In this document: positions 16,705 through 25,360 of the stretch, piece by piece
Position numbering within the stretch: the stretch's first letter is position 1
How the letters are laid out: each line of letters begins with the position of its first letter
Origin: DASVRA01 sp036388855
GTDB taxonomy: Bacteria; Pseudomonadota; Alphaproteobacteria; Caulobacterales; Caulobacteraceae
Assembly (NCBI GenBank): GCA_036388855.1
Contig: DASVRA010000035.1
Span: 176,204-240,203, forward strand
Length of the DNA: 64,000 nt
Direction: 5' to 3'
The notes under the pieces: model-generated
The model's database searches: none
Told to the model about the DNA's origin: nothing
Seen by the model: only the letters and a program-made list of their open reading frames with translations
Translations under genes and position numbers: made by a program

Positions 16705-17636
16705 GCCGCCTCCAGTCCGAGCAGGCCACGCGCGAAGGCGCGGGCGTCGAAGGGCTGGAGATCCTCAATCCGCTCCCCGACGCCGATCAGCTTCACCGGC
16801 GCGGAGGCCGCCTGCGCCACCGGCACCAGCACGCCGCCGCGCGCGGTGCCGTCCAGCTTGGTCATCACCAGGCCGGTGACTCTCGCGGTGCGGTCGAAAA
16901 TTTCCACCTGGTTCAGCGCGTTGCGCCCCACCGTGGCGTCGAGCACCAGCAGCGTCTCGTGCGGCGCGGACGGGTCGAGCTTCTTCAGCACCCGGACCAT
17001 CTTGCTCAGCTCATCCATCAGCGCCGCCTTGTTCTGCAGCCGCCCGGCCGTGTCGATCAGCAGCACGTCGTAGCCCTCCGCTCGCGCCCGCTCCAGCGCG
17101 TCGAAGGCCAGGCCGGCCGCGTCCGCACCGGTCTCGCGCGCGACCACCGGCACGCCGGCGCGTTCCCCCCAGACCTTCAGCTGCTCGATCGCCGCCGCAC
17201 GGAAGGTGTCGCCGGCGGCCACCAGCACCTTGGCGCCTCGGCCCTTGAGTTCGGCCGCCACCTTGCCCAGCGTGGTGGTCTTGCCCGAGCCGTTCACGCC
17301 CACGAACAGCACCACGTAAGGGCGCGGCCCGCCCAGCGGCTCGAACCGCCCCTCACGTCCTTTCAGCTCCTCGGCCACGGCCTCGGCCAAAGCGCCCTTG
17401 ACCTGATCGGCGCTTTCCGTGGTTCCGAACCGCCGCTCGGCGAAGCGCTCGGTGATCCGCGCCGCCGCTTCCGGTCCGATGTCAGCCTCGATCAGCTGCT
17501 CCTCGAGCGTGTCCAGCGCCGCCTGGTCGAGTTTGACCTTGGTCAGCACCGAGACGACCTGATCGGTCATCTGCCGCGACGACCGCGACAAACCCTCGGT
17601 CAGCCGTCCGAACCAGCCCTTCTTCTGCTCGGCCAT
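16701..17636 (-). CDS. ftsY: Signal recognition particle receptor FtsY
   Basis: This 311-residue GTPase docks SRP-ribosome complexes at the inner membrane. It has a short N-terminal helical part (MAEQKKGWFGRLTEGLSRSS), an N domain and the G domain. Motifs are GVNGSGKTTTLGKVAAEL (P-loop, near residue 115), AAGDTFRAAAIEQLKVW, DTAGRLQNKAALMDEL and TKLDGTARGGVLVPVA, followed by GVGERIEDLQPFD. The acidic A domain found in enterobacterial FtsY is absent, as in many alphaproteobacteria. The start overlaps the thrS stop by one base and the stop overlaps the yciB start, so these genes are one transcription unit. Confidence 0.97.
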   Translation of the reverse strand: MAEQKKGWFGRLTEGLSRSSRQMTDQVVSVLTKVKLDQAALDTLEEQLIEADIGPEAAARITERFAERRFGTTESADQVKGALAEAVAEELKGREGRFEPLGGPRPYVVLFVGVNGSGKTTTLGKVAAELKGRGAKVLVAAGDTFRAAAIEQLKVWGERAGVPVVARETGADAAGLAFDALERARAEGYDVLLIDTAGRLQNKAALMDELSKMVRVLKKLDPSAPHETLLVLDATVGRNALNQVEIFDRTARVTGLVMTKLDGTARGGVLVPVAQAASAPVKLIGVGERIEDLQPFDARAFARGLLGLEAA

Positions 17637-19567
17637 CAGGCGGCGGCCTTCCGCGCCAGATCAGGCGGCAGCGCCTCCTGTGTCAGCAGCGCCACCGCTT
17701 CCTCCAGCGTCACCACCTCCTGCACCTGCGAGCCGAACCGCCGCAGCGCCACCTTGCCCTCCTCGGCCTCGCGGCGTCCGACGACGGCGATCACCGGGAC
17801 CTTGGCGACGGAGTGCTCGCGGACCTTGTAGTTGATCTTCTCGTTGCGAAGGTCGGTCTCCACCCGCAGTCCCGCCGCCTGAAGCTTGGTCGCTACATCG
17901 CGAGCGTAATCGTTCGCGTCCGACGTGATCGTCGCCACCACCGCCTGCACGGGGCTGAGCCACAGCGGAAAGGCCCCGGCGCAGTTCTCGATCAGGATGC
18001 CGATGAACCGCTCGAACGACCCCAGGATCGCGCGGTGCAGCATCACCGGCCGCTGCTTGGAGCCGTCCTCGCCCACATACTCCGCCCCCAGCCGCTCGGG
18101 CAGCACATAGTCGAGCTGCAGCGTGCCGCAGGTCCACTCCCGCCCGATCGCGTCCTTGACCACGAAGTCGAGCTTGGGCGCGTAGAAGGCGCCGTCGCCC
18201 TCGGCGATCACCGGCTCCACCCCAGCCAACCGAGCGGCTTCGCCCAGCATGCCCTCGGCCTTGTCCCAGAACGCGTCCGACCCCGCCCGCACCTCCGGCC
18301 GCGTGGCCAGGCTGACGTACGCCGTCTCCATGCCAAGGTCGGCGTGGATCGACCGGGTCAGGCGCACGAACTTCTCCGTCTCGCCCACGATCTGGTCCTC
18401 GCGGCAGAAGATGTGCGCGTCGTCCTGCACGAACCCGCGCACCCGCATCAGCCCGTGCAAGGCGCCGGACGGCTCATACCGGTGGCAGGCCCCGAACTCC
18501 GCCATCCGGATCGGCAGTTCGCGATAACTTCTCTGGCCTTGCCCGAAGATCTGCACGTGCCCCGGACAGTTCATTGGCTTGAGCGACAGCTCCTCGCCCT
18601 CCACCGTTTCACATATGAACATGTTGGGCCGGTACTTCTCCCAGTGGCCCGACTGCTCCCAGAACGAGCGGTCGAGCACCTGCGGCGTCTTCACCTCCAC
18701 ATACCCGGCCTCGTCCAGCCGCCGGCGCATGTAGGCCTCCAGCGTCAGCCACAGCTGCCACCCCTTCGGGTGCCAGAACACCATGCCCTTGCCCTCTTCC
18801 TGCATGTGGAAGAGGTCGAGTTGCCGGCCCAGCTTGCGGTGGTCGCGCTTCTCCGCCTCCTCGAGGCGCTTCAGGTAGGCCTCGAGTTCAGCTTCGGTGG
18901 CCCAGGCCGTCCCATACATCCGCTGCAGCTGCGCGTTGCGGTGGTCGCCGCGCCAATAGGCGCCCGCCAGCTTGGTCAGCTTGAACGCCTTGCCGAGGTG
19001 GCGCGTGGAGGGGAAGTGCGGCCCCCGGCACAGGTCCAGCCACTCGCCCTGGCGATAGAGGGTGATCTCCTCGCCCTCGGGCAGGTCGCGGATGATCTCG
19101 GCCTTGTAGTGCTCGCCCACGGACTCGAAGTGGGCAATCGCCTCGTCGCGGTCCCAGACCTCGCGCACGATCGGCGCGTCGCGGTCGACGATCTCGCGCA
19201 TCTTGGCTTCGATCCTGGGGAAGTCTTCGATCGAGAACGGCTCCTCGCGCGCGAAGTCGTAATAGAACCCGTCCTCGATCGCCGGGCCGATGGTCACCTG
19301 GGTGCCGGGGAACAGCTCCTGCACCGCCTCGGCCAGCACGTGCGCCGCGTCGTGGCGGATGGTCTCCAGCGCCTCGGGCTGGTCGCGCGTGACGATCTCG
19401 ATGCGGCCGGACTCCAGCGGCCGCTGCAGGTCGCGCAGCTTGCCGTCGAGCTTCACCAGCGCCGCCCTCTTGGCCAGCGACGGCGCGATCGATTGCGCCA
19501 CCTCCAGGCCCGTGGCGCCTTCGGGATATTGACGGCGGGAACCGTCGGGAAATTGCAGGTCGATCAT
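17636..19567 (-). CDS. thrS: Threonyl-tRNA synthetase
   Basis: This 643-residue class II synthetase charges tRNA-Thr. It has an N-terminal TGS domain (IDLQFPDGSRRQYPEGATG), an editing domain with HDAAHVLAEAVQELFPGTQ near residue 75, and a catalytic core with KPMNCPGHVQIF (zinc cysteine), HRYEPSGALHGLMRVRGF (motif 2) and LHRAILGSFERFIGILIE (motif 3). The C-terminal part is the anticodon-binding domain. Length is normal. ATG 19567 overlaps the yidD stop by 4 bases. Confidence 0.97.
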   Translation of the reverse strand: MIDLQFPDGSRRQYPEGATGLEVAQSIAPSLAKRAALVKLDGKLRDLQRPLESGRIEIVTRDQPEALETIRHDAAHVLAEAVQELFPGTQVTIGPAIEDGFYYDFAREEPFSIEDFPRIEAKMREIVDRDAPIVREVWDRDEAIAHFESVGEHYKAEIIRDLPEGEEITLYRQGEWLDLCRGPHFPSTRHLGKAFKLTKLAGAYWRGDHRNAQLQRMYGTAWATEAELEAYLKRLEEAEKRDHRKLGRQLDLFHMQEEGKGMVFWHPKGWQLWLTLEAYMRRRLDEAGYVEVKTPQVLDRSFWEQSGHWEKYRPNMFICETVEGEELSLKPMNCPGHVQIFGQGQRSYRELPIRMAEFGACHRYEPSGALHGLMRVRGFVQDDAHIFCREDQIVGETEKFVRLTRSIHADLGMETAYVSLATRPEVRAGSDAFWDKAEGMLGEAARLAGVEPVIAEGDGAFYAPKLDFVVKDAIGREWTCGTLQLDYVLPERLGAEYVGEDGSKQRPVMLHRAILGSFERFIGILIENCAGAFPLWLSPVQAVVATITSDANDYARDVATKLQAAGLRVETDLRNEKINYKVREHSVAKVPVIAVVGRREAEEGKVALRRFGSQVQEVVTLEEAVALLTQEALPPDLARKAAA

Positions 19568-19803
19568 GGTTCAGGCTTCGCTTTGGCCGGCGGCGGGTCA
19601 TAGCCCTGCCCGCCGAAGGGGTGGCATCTGCACAGCCGCCCCACGGCGAGGGCCGAGCCCTTCAGGGGGCCGTGCGCGATCAGGGCCTGCGCCGCGTACT
19701 CCGAACAGGTCGGCAGGTAGCGGCAGTGGCGCCCGATCAGGGGCGAAAGCGTCAGCTTGTAGGCACGAAGCCCCAGGCGGACGCCACGTTCGTAAAGGGT
19801 CAT
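19564..19803 (-). CDS. yidD: Membrane protein insertion efficiency factor YidD
   Basis: This 79-residue protein carries the complete YidD signature: LRAYKLTLSPLIGRHCRYLPTCSEYAAQAL, LKGSALAVGRLCRCHPFGGQGYDP. The conserved cysteines are all present. YidD is a small amphipathic protein at the inner membrane that assists YidC-dependent insertion. It is usually found beside rnpA/yidC; here it sits between an Fe-S scaffold gene and thrS, overlapping thrS by 4 bases, and two genes from the SRP receptor ftsY. Confidence 0.95.
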   Translation of the reverse strand: MTLYERGVRLGLRAYKLTLSPLIGRHCRYLPTCSEYAAQALIAHGPLKGSALAVGRLCRCHPFGGQGYDPPPAKAKPEP

Positions 19804-19857
19804 GCCGGTCGCGGGAGCCGAACGAGAGCCGGACCTAGCCTTTGGGGCGCGATCCGA

Positions 19858-20307
19858 TCAACCCACGCCGGCGGGACTAGTTCGGGAGACGGCCGCGCGC
19901 GCCGCCTCCGCTGCCGCCTCGAAGGCCAGCAGGGTGGAGGCGTGCCTCGCCGGGTAATCCTTCACCTGTTCCAGCACGGCCAGATCCGCGAAACGTCCTT
20001 CGGGGGCCGGAGCGCCCTGCTTCAACATAGCACGCAACCCGTTCCGCGCCACCTCCAGCTCCTCCGGTGTCGCCCCAATCACGTTCTCCCCCAGCACCGC
20101 CGCCGCCGCCTGCCCCAGCGCGCACGCCTGCACCTCCTGCGCAAAGTCGCTGACCCGGTCCCCGTCCACCTTCACGTCCACGGTAATGCGCGACCCGCAC
20201 AGCTTCGACACCTTCTCCGCCGAGGCGTCCGGCGCGGCCAGCCGCCCCGCCCGCGGCATGTGCGCCACCAGCCGCAGGATGCGGGCGCTGTAGAGGTCGT
20301 CGATCAT
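19858..20307 (-). CDS. NifU/IscU-like iron-sulfur scaffold protein
   Basis: This 149-residue protein aligns with the IscU/SufU family. Visible are KLCGSRITVDVKVDGD with Cys37 and EVQACALGQAAAA with Cys62, the first two cluster ligands. At the third ligand position, where IscU has His-Cys, this protein has H122-A123 in ARHASTLLAFEAA: the cysteine is replaced by alanine. The family normally builds and passes Fe-S clusters. With only two cysteines and one histidine it may bind metal differently or serve another role. ATG 20307 overlaps the stop of the SRPBCC gene by 4 bases. Confidence 0.85.
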   Translation of the reverse strand: MIDDLYSARILRLVAHMPRAGRLAAPDASAEKVSKLCGSRITVDVKVDGDRVSDFAQEVQACALGQAAAAVLGENVIGATPEELEVARNGLRAMLKQGAPAPEGRFADLAVLEQVKDYPARHASTLLAFEAAAEAARAAVSRTSPAGVG

Positions 20308-20867
20308 CGCTTGCGGAAATAGCCGCCGCCCAGCTGCGGGGGCGGCTGGAACTTCGACTGCGGGATTGGCGGCTCGTCGGGCAGCTCCGGCGGCACGTTG
20401 CGCGGGACGCGCGCCCGCTCCTCCTCGCCCAGCGCCGCCCAGGCCGCCTCCGCGCGCGCCTTCACCGCCTCGCCCATGGCCGCGAACGCGTCCCGCCGCT
20501 CGCGCCGATTGCGGATCACCCGCCCGGCGAACATCCCCTCGTACAGCTCGCCGTTGGAGAACACCGTCCCCTCCTCCGACAGCGCCTCAAGCTCGATATA
20601 GCGCAGCGCCGTCACCAAGCCCCCGCCGGTCTTGCGCCGCCACAGGATCTGCGAGTCCGGCACCCAATCGACGATGCGGGGCGCGATCTCCTCCTCCCGT
20701 CCCCCGATCCGCTCGGTCAGCCGCAGCTCCCCCCCGATGCTCAAACTCCCCGCCGCCCGCGGATACACCGGGTTCCACTCCCCCCAGCGCTCGAGCTCCG
20801 CCAGCACCGGCCAGACCGCCGCCGCCGGCGCCGCCACGCCAATGCGATGCTCGATACGAAACTGCAT
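20304..20867 (-). CDS. SRPBCC (START-like) family protein
   Basis: ATG 20867 gives 187 residues; the frame is open slightly further, to 20903. The N-terminal 140 residues follow the Bet v 1/START-like pattern: an initial strand (FRIEHRIGVAAP), AAVWPVLAELERWGEWNPVYP, a curved beta-sheet and a long C-terminal helix (FAAMGEAVKARAEAAW). Such proteins bind hydrophobic ligands in a cavity. The C-terminal tail is rich in proline (PPELPDEPPIPQ) and is probably disordered. It lies 61 bases after cysS and overlaps the Fe-S scaffold gene. The ligand is unknown. Confidence 0.82.
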   Translation of the reverse strand: MQFRIEHRIGVAAPAAAVWPVLAELERWGEWNPVYPRAAGSLSIGGELRLTERIGGREEEIAPRIVDWVPDSQILWRRKTGGGLVTALRYIELEALSEEGTVFSNGELYEGMFAGRVIRNRRERRDAFAAMGEAVKARAEAAWAALGEEERARVPRNVPPELPDEPPIPQSKFQPPPQLGGGYFRKR

Positions 20868-20928
20868 GGACGCTAGATATGGTGAGGTACGCGCCGACTC
20901 CATCCCTCTCCCGTGAACGGAGAAGGGT

Positions 20929-22368
20929 TCAGTCCCTCATCCGCCAGGTCGCCCCCTGCGGCCCGTCCATCACCACCACGCCCAGCGCGTCCAACTCTGC
21001 GCGGATGCGGTCGGCGGCAGGCCAATCCTTCGCCGCGCGAGATGATTGCCGCCGCGCCAGGAGCGCCTCCACCTTCCCCTTCAATTCCTCTCCGGCGTCG
21101 CCCTCGAACCAGGCATTTGGTCTTTGCTGCAGCACGCCGAGCGTAGCTCCCGCTTCCAGCAGAAGACTTCTGCACTCCCGGACAGAATTTTTGTCCCGCA
21201 ACATCAGGCTTTGCCGAAGCCAGTCACACAGGTCGAAGATGGCGGCGAAGGCGGCGGGAGTATTGAGGTCGTCCAGCAGGCCGGCGATGAACCGCTGCAA
21301 CGCCTGCTCAGCCGTGGGCTGGGCGCCTGCCGTACTTCGGGCTGGAAGTTCGCCCGGGTCCTGCAGGAAGGCCTCGCTGTCCCGAAGCGTCTGGTACAGC
21401 TTGTCGAGCGACTTCTTCGCCTGCGCGATCAGCTCCCCCGTCCAGTCCAGCGGCGCCCGGTAGTGCGCCGACAGCAGCGCCCACCTCAGCGCCTCCCCCG
21501 GCGCCTGCTCCAGCAGCTCGTGCACCAGGCGCACGTTGCCCAGGCTCTTGCTCATCTTCTCGGCGTCCATGGTCAGGAAGCCGTTGTGCACCCAGTACCG
21601 CGCCAGCGCCTCCGCCCCGGACCCGCACCGCGACTGCGCCAGCTCATTGTCGTGGTGGGGGAAGATCAGGTCGTGCCCGCCGCCGTGGATATCGATCGGC
21701 AGCGGCCCGAGGTTGGCCTCGATCATCGCCGAGCACTCCAGGTGCCACCCCGGCCGCCCCGCCCCCCACGGGCTCTCCCACTCCGGCTCGCCCGGCTTGG
21801 ACGGCTTCCACAGCACGAAGTCGGCCGGGTTGCGCTTGTAGGGCGCCACCTCCACCCGCGCGCCAGCGATCATGTCCTCCACCGACCGCCCCGAGAGCGC
21901 GCCGTAGTCGTCGAACCGTCCCACGTCGAACAGCACGTGCCCCTCGGCCGCATAGGCGCAGCCCCGCTCCACCAGCTGACCGATCAGGCTCAGCATCTCG
22001 CCGATGTGCGCCGTCGCGCGCGGTTCGATGGTGGGCCTCAGGCAGCCCAGCGCGTCCATGTCCTGGTGGTAGATCCCCGTGTAGCGGTCGGTGACCGCAC
22101 CGATCGGCACGCCCTCCTCGATGGCCTTGGCGTTGATCTTGTCGTCCACGTCGGTGATATTTCGCGCATAAACTACCGCCTGCTCGCCGTAGAGACGGCG
22201 CAGCACCCGGAACAGCACGTCGAACACCACTGCCGGCCGCGCATTGCCGATGTGGGCGTAGTTGTAGACCGTTGGCCCGCAGACATAGAGCGTCACCCGC
22301 CCCGGGTCGCGCGGCTCGAACGGCCGCTTGCCGCGCGCGAGCGTGTCGTGGAGCACGAGTTGGGCCAT
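20929..22368 (-). CDS. cysS: Cysteinyl-tRNA synthetase
   Basis: This 479-residue class I synthetase charges tRNA-Cys. ATG 22368 gives the family N-terminus MAQLVLHDTLARGK; the frame runs on to 22428 without support. Motifs are YVCGPTVYNYAHIGNARP (zinc Cys and HIGH variant HIGN), GWHLECSAM and HHDNELAQS (zinc ligands), and KMSKSLGN (KMSKS). The C-terminal helical region is normal. It appears to be the first gene of the leftward operon cysS to the hydroxylase at 14803. It is divergent from folE, 92 bases away, so both promoters must sit in 22369-22460. Confidence 0.97.
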   Translation of the reverse strand: MAQLVLHDTLARGKRPFEPRDPGRVTLYVCGPTVYNYAHIGNARPAVVFDVLFRVLRRLYGEQAVVYARNITDVDDKINAKAIEEGVPIGAVTDRYTGIYHQDMDALGCLRPTIEPRATAHIGEMLSLIGQLVERGCAYAAEGHVLFDVGRFDDYGALSGRSVEDMIAGARVEVAPYKRNPADFVLWKPSKPGEPEWESPWGAGRPGWHLECSAMIEANLGPLPIDIHGGGHDLIFPHHDNELAQSRCGSGAEALARYWVHNGFLTMDAEKMSKSLGNVRLVHELLEQAPGEALRWALLSAHYRAPLDWTGELIAQAKKSLDKLYQTLRDSEAFLQDPGELPARSTAGAQPTAEQALQRFIAGLLDDLNTPAAFAAIFDLCDWLRQSLMLRDKNSVRECRSLLLEAGATLGVLQQRPNAWFEGDAGEELKGKVEALLARRQSSRAAKDWPAADRIRAELDALGVVVMDGPQGATWRMRD

Positions 22369-22460
22369 TGGGAGCGCCGGTTGCCGCGGGGGTGGCCGGT
22401 CCCATATAGCTTCACTGCCCGCGCGCAAACACGGGCGGATCAGGGGCCCCTCGCCGCGAC

Positions 22461-23075
22461 ATGGACGCCTACGCCAAGCCCCGCCCTCCCCACGCCGGCG
22501 CCGCCCCTCGCCCCTCGCGCGAGCAGGCGATGGAGGCGGTGCGCACCCTGATCGCCTGGGCCGGCGACGACCCCGGCCGCCCCGGCGTCACCGGCACCCC
22601 CGAGCGCGTCGTCGACGCCTACGCCGACTGGTTCGAGGGCTACGCCGCCGACCCGGCCGAGATCCTCTCGCGCACCTTCGAGGACGTCGAAGGCTACGAC
22701 GACATGGTCATGCTGCGCGAGGTCGAGGTCGAGAGTCATTGCGAGCACCACCTCGCCCCCTTCCTGGGCAAGGCCTGGGTCGCCTACCTCCCCGACCGCC
22801 GCGTCGTCGGCCTCTCCAAGCTCGCCCGCGTGGTCGAGGTTTACGCGCGCCGCCTGCAGAACCAGGAGACCCTGACCCTACAGGTCGCTGAGGCTATAGA
22901 GGCCGCCCTCGCTCCCCACGGCGTCGCCGTGCTGATCGACGCCGGGCACCAGTGCATGACCACCCGCGGCGTGCGTCACCGCCACGTCTCCACCGTCACC
23001 AGCCGCTTCACCGGCAAGTTCAAGACCGACAAGTCCCTCCAGGATCGCTTCCTCGCCTTCACCAGGCCAGGCTGA
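22461..23075 (+). CDS. folE: GTP cyclohydrolase I
   Basis: This 204-residue zinc enzyme converts GTP to dihydroneopterin triphosphate, the first step of folate synthesis. Motifs are GVTGTPERVVDAYADWF, VEVESHCEHHLAPFLGKAWVAYLP (zinc Cys and catalytic His), GLSKLARVVEVYARRLQNQE, and AGHQCMTTRGVRH with the second zinc cysteine. Length matches the type IA family. The remaining zinc ligand (His in SHCEHH) is present, so a zinc-dependent form is expected. No other folate gene is adjacent. Confidence 0.96.
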   Translation: MDAYAKPRPPHAGAAPRPSREQAMEAVRTLIAWAGDDPGRPGVTGTPERVVDAYADWFEGYAADPAEILSRTFEDVEGYDDMVMLREVEVESHCEHHLAPFLGKAWVAYLPDRRVVGLSKLARVVEVYARRLQNQETLTLQVAEAIEAALAPHGVAVLIDAGHQCMTTRGVRHRHVSTVTSRFTGKFKTDKSLQDRFLAFTRPG

Positions 23076-23730
23076 AGGCACAGCCCGCTGTCCCTACCAT
23101 AAGGGGGAGGGAGACGACGCCCCGATCCGGCTGACAACTGAGCCCTCCGCGACGCCTCTCAAACCGCCAAGCCGTTGAACCGTCACCCGAACCCGACCGC
23201 GCGCTCGCGCCGCAATAGGGGGAAAACCCCGAACTTATCCCCCTCCCTTCCAGCTCCCCCATACTCCTCTCACGACTTCCGGCGTGGGAGGGGGCAGGGC
23301 CCGCACCTTTGCTGACCGGGAGTGCGGTCGAACGGGGAGCCCGGCTTAGCGAGCCGGGCGGCAGGCCGGCGGGGGTTACGCCGGCGGTCCGGGGATGGGG
23401 CAGTGCGGCTCCACCCGCCCGTGGACGGCGTGGCGGCGTGTCCCGGGCGACCGGAGCGCCGCCGCCCGGAGCTGATCGCCCCGCCGCAGGGGAATGAAGC
23501 TCCGGGGTCCGGGTAGCACCCAAGACGTGCGCCTGCCGGACGCTGGCCGAAAACGAACCGCGCGGGGCGTGTCGGACCTGCCGAAACGGTTATTCCATTG
23601 CTCCGGGCAGCGCCCGGCGCCCCGCCGCCCTCCCGCCTCGCCGCAATGGCGGGGAAGGCACGGCGCGTGGGCGCTTTCCATTTCCTGGTAAAGGGAACAT
23701 GGTTATCAGCAGGCGGAGGGGGACTAGGCG
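23076..23730. other. 655-base gap without a clear gene; candidate structured RNA
   Basis: No frame here has convincing coding character; one long leftward frame (23059-23523) has a composition typical of chance antisense frames. The segment is very GC-rich and contains strong hairpins: GCCCGGCT with AGCCGGGC at 23339-23359 (8-base perfect stem, 5-base loop) and GCCGGCG with CGCCGGC at 23365-23385 (7-base stem, 7-base loop), with further complementary blocks to about 23600. I could not match it to RNase P, SRP RNA, tmRNA or 6S by their conserved cores. The last part must hold the promoter of the RTX-like gene. Confidence 0.4.
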
Positions 23731-25038
23731 ATGCGGATCACGGGGACGGCTGGGGACGACCTGAGGACGGGGACGGCGGGGCGCGAGCGGTTCTTCGTGG
23801 ACCAGGGCGGCGACGACTCGGTCAGCGGCCTGGACGGCGACGACAATTTCTATTTCGGCGCGGCGTTCACCGCCGACGACACCGTCGCCGGGGGCGAGGG
23901 ACACGACCACCTGCGGCTGGAAGGCGACTATTCGGCCGGGGTGGTGTTCGGCGCGGCGACCGTGACCGGCATCGAGCGCCTGCTGCTCGGGGGGACGTTC
24001 AACTACAGCCTGACCATCAACGACGCCACGGTGGCCGCGGGCGATCGGCTGAACGTGCGGTTCACGCCTGGCAGCGGCGGGTATCTGGTGTTCGACGGCT
24101 CGGCCGAGACCGACGGGCGCCTGCTGGTGCGCGGCGGGAACAGCGGCGACAACCTGACCGGCGGCGCCCGGGGCGACCAGTTCGACCTGAGCCTGGGCGG
24201 GGCCGACAACGTCCACGGAGGGGCCGGCCGCGACCGCTTCATCCTCGGGGCGACCTTCGGCGACGACGTGATCGACGGCGGCGCCGGCTGGGACCGCGTC
24301 GAACTGGACGGCGCCTACGCCAAGCTGGCGATCACCGGCGCGATGATGAGCAGGGTGGAAAGCTTGTCGGTCGCCGGCGGCAACGGCGCGATCGGTCTGG
24401 ACATCGCTGACGACGTGGTGAAGGCGGGCCGCGTCCTGACGGTGGCGGCTTCGCAGCTCGGTGCGGCCGAGTCGCTGATCTTCGACGGCCTTTCCGAAAC
24501 CGACGGAGCGTTCAACGTCACCTCCGGCGCGGGCGCGGACTACCTTGGCGGCGGCTTCAGCGGGGGCGGCCGTGACACCCTGATCGGCGGCGGCGGCGAC
24601 GACACCATCGAAGGCTGGTCGGGCGCCGACGACATAACCGGCGGGACGGGCACGGACGTGTTCTTCTACAAGGGCGTGGAGTTCTCCACTGGCATCGATC
24701 ACGACACCATCCGCGACGTGAACTTCGACGAGGACCGCTTTTTCCTTGAGACGCCGACCGGCATCGACACGGCGGTGACCGGCGCCGACATCTCCGAAGG
24801 CACCTTCGACAGCGACCTGGCCGCCGCCGTCAGCGGCCATCTGGGGACGCGCCACGCGATCATCGTCACCGCCTCGTCGGGCGACCTCAGCGGCCATTCC
24901 TTCCTGGTGGTGGACGTGGGCGAACGGCCCACCAGCCCTGCCCAGGCGGCGGTCGAGGCCAGTTACGACGCCGGCTACGACTATGTGTTCGACATCACCG
25001 GCTACAGCGGCGTGTTCGACCTGAGCGACTTCAGCTAA
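23731..25038 (+). CDS. Calcium-binding RTX-like repeat protein, probably type I secreted
   Basis: This 435-residue acidic protein starts at ATG 23731 with GGAGGGGG upstream. It has no classical signal peptide. Glycine/aspartate nonapeptide-like repeats occur throughout: GGEGHDHLRL, GGADNVHGGAGRDRF, GGAGWDRVEL and GGGGDDTIEG, consistent with calcium-bound beta-rolls. Between them are two related beta-rich units (VFDGSAETDGRLLVRGGN and IFDGLSETDGAFNVTSGA), suggesting internal duplication. The C-terminus (DITGYSGVFDLSDFS) resembles uncleaved type I secretion signals. No ABC exporter or membrane-fusion gene is nearby. Function could be adhesion or surface coating; no enzyme domain is visible. Confidence 0.82.
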   Translation: MRITGTAGDDLRTGTAGRERFFVDQGGDDSVSGLDGDDNFYFGAAFTADDTVAGGEGHDHLRLEGDYSAGVVFGAATVTGIERLLLGGTFNYSLTINDATVAAGDRLNVRFTPGSGGYLVFDGSAETDGRLLVRGGNSGDNLTGGARGDQFDLSLGGADNVHGGAGRDRFILGATFGDDVIDGGAGWDRVELDGAYAKLAITGAMMSRVESLSVAGGNGAIGLDIADDVVKAGRVLTVAASQLGAAESLIFDGLSETDGAFNVTSGAGADYLGGGFSGGGRDTLIGGGGDDTIEGWSGADDITGGTGTDVFFYKGVEFSTGIDHDTIRDVNFDEDRFFLETPTGIDTAVTGADISEGTFDSDLAAAVSGHLGTRHAIIVTASSGDLSGHSFLVVDVGERPTSPAQAAVEASYDAGYDYVFDITGYSGVFDLSDFS

Positions 25039-25053
25039 GCTCCAGGCGCGCCC

Positions 25054-25203
25054 CTACTTCTCCTTCTTCTCCCCGCCGCCTTCCGGCTGGCGGCGGTCGC
25101 CTTCGGAGCCGCCGGTGGAGGGGCCGCCGGCGCCGCCGGTCTTGCTCTGGCTGTCGCCTTTCTGGTGCTGGCTGCGGTTGCCGCCCTTGCGCTGCGCGTT
25201 CAT
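25054..25203 (-). CDS. Small hydrophilic protein (49 residues) of unknown function
   Basis: ATG 25203 on the minus strand has GAAGGA about 7 bases upstream. The product is almost wholly Gly, Gln, Ser, Lys and Glu (SQHQKGDSQSKTGG, ending GGGEKKEK), with no hydrophobic segment, so it is likely disordered. The frame is open upstream to 25521, but the ribosome site favours the short form. Small Lys/Gly-rich proteins of this type are common in Caulobacterales; no function is known to me. Confidence 0.5.
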   Translation of the reverse strand: MNAQRKGGNRSQHQKGDSQSKTGGAGGPSTGGSEGDRRQPEGGGEKKEK

Positions 25204-25360
25204 GGCTTGGTCCTTCGATCCGCCGCGCCGGTGGCGGCTCCTGCCTAACTCGCCGGGGGGCGGCGGGTTTCGGCTGACGGGCGCGCCTTGTGTTTGCCGC
25301 AAGCGGCGGTCAGATGCCGCCTCCCGCCCTTCCCGTCCCCGAACATCCCAAGAGAGCTCG

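Noticed and set aside
23059..23523. A 154-codon leftward frame in the gap after folE
   Set aside because: It overlaps the folE end, lacks a ribosome site, and has Pro/Arg/Ser/Gly composition of chance frames.
23281..23600. RNase P RNA, SRP RNA or tmRNA in the structured gap
   Set aside because: The conserved cores of these RNAs (for example GAAAGTCCGGGC or GGAAGGAAGCAGCC) are not present.
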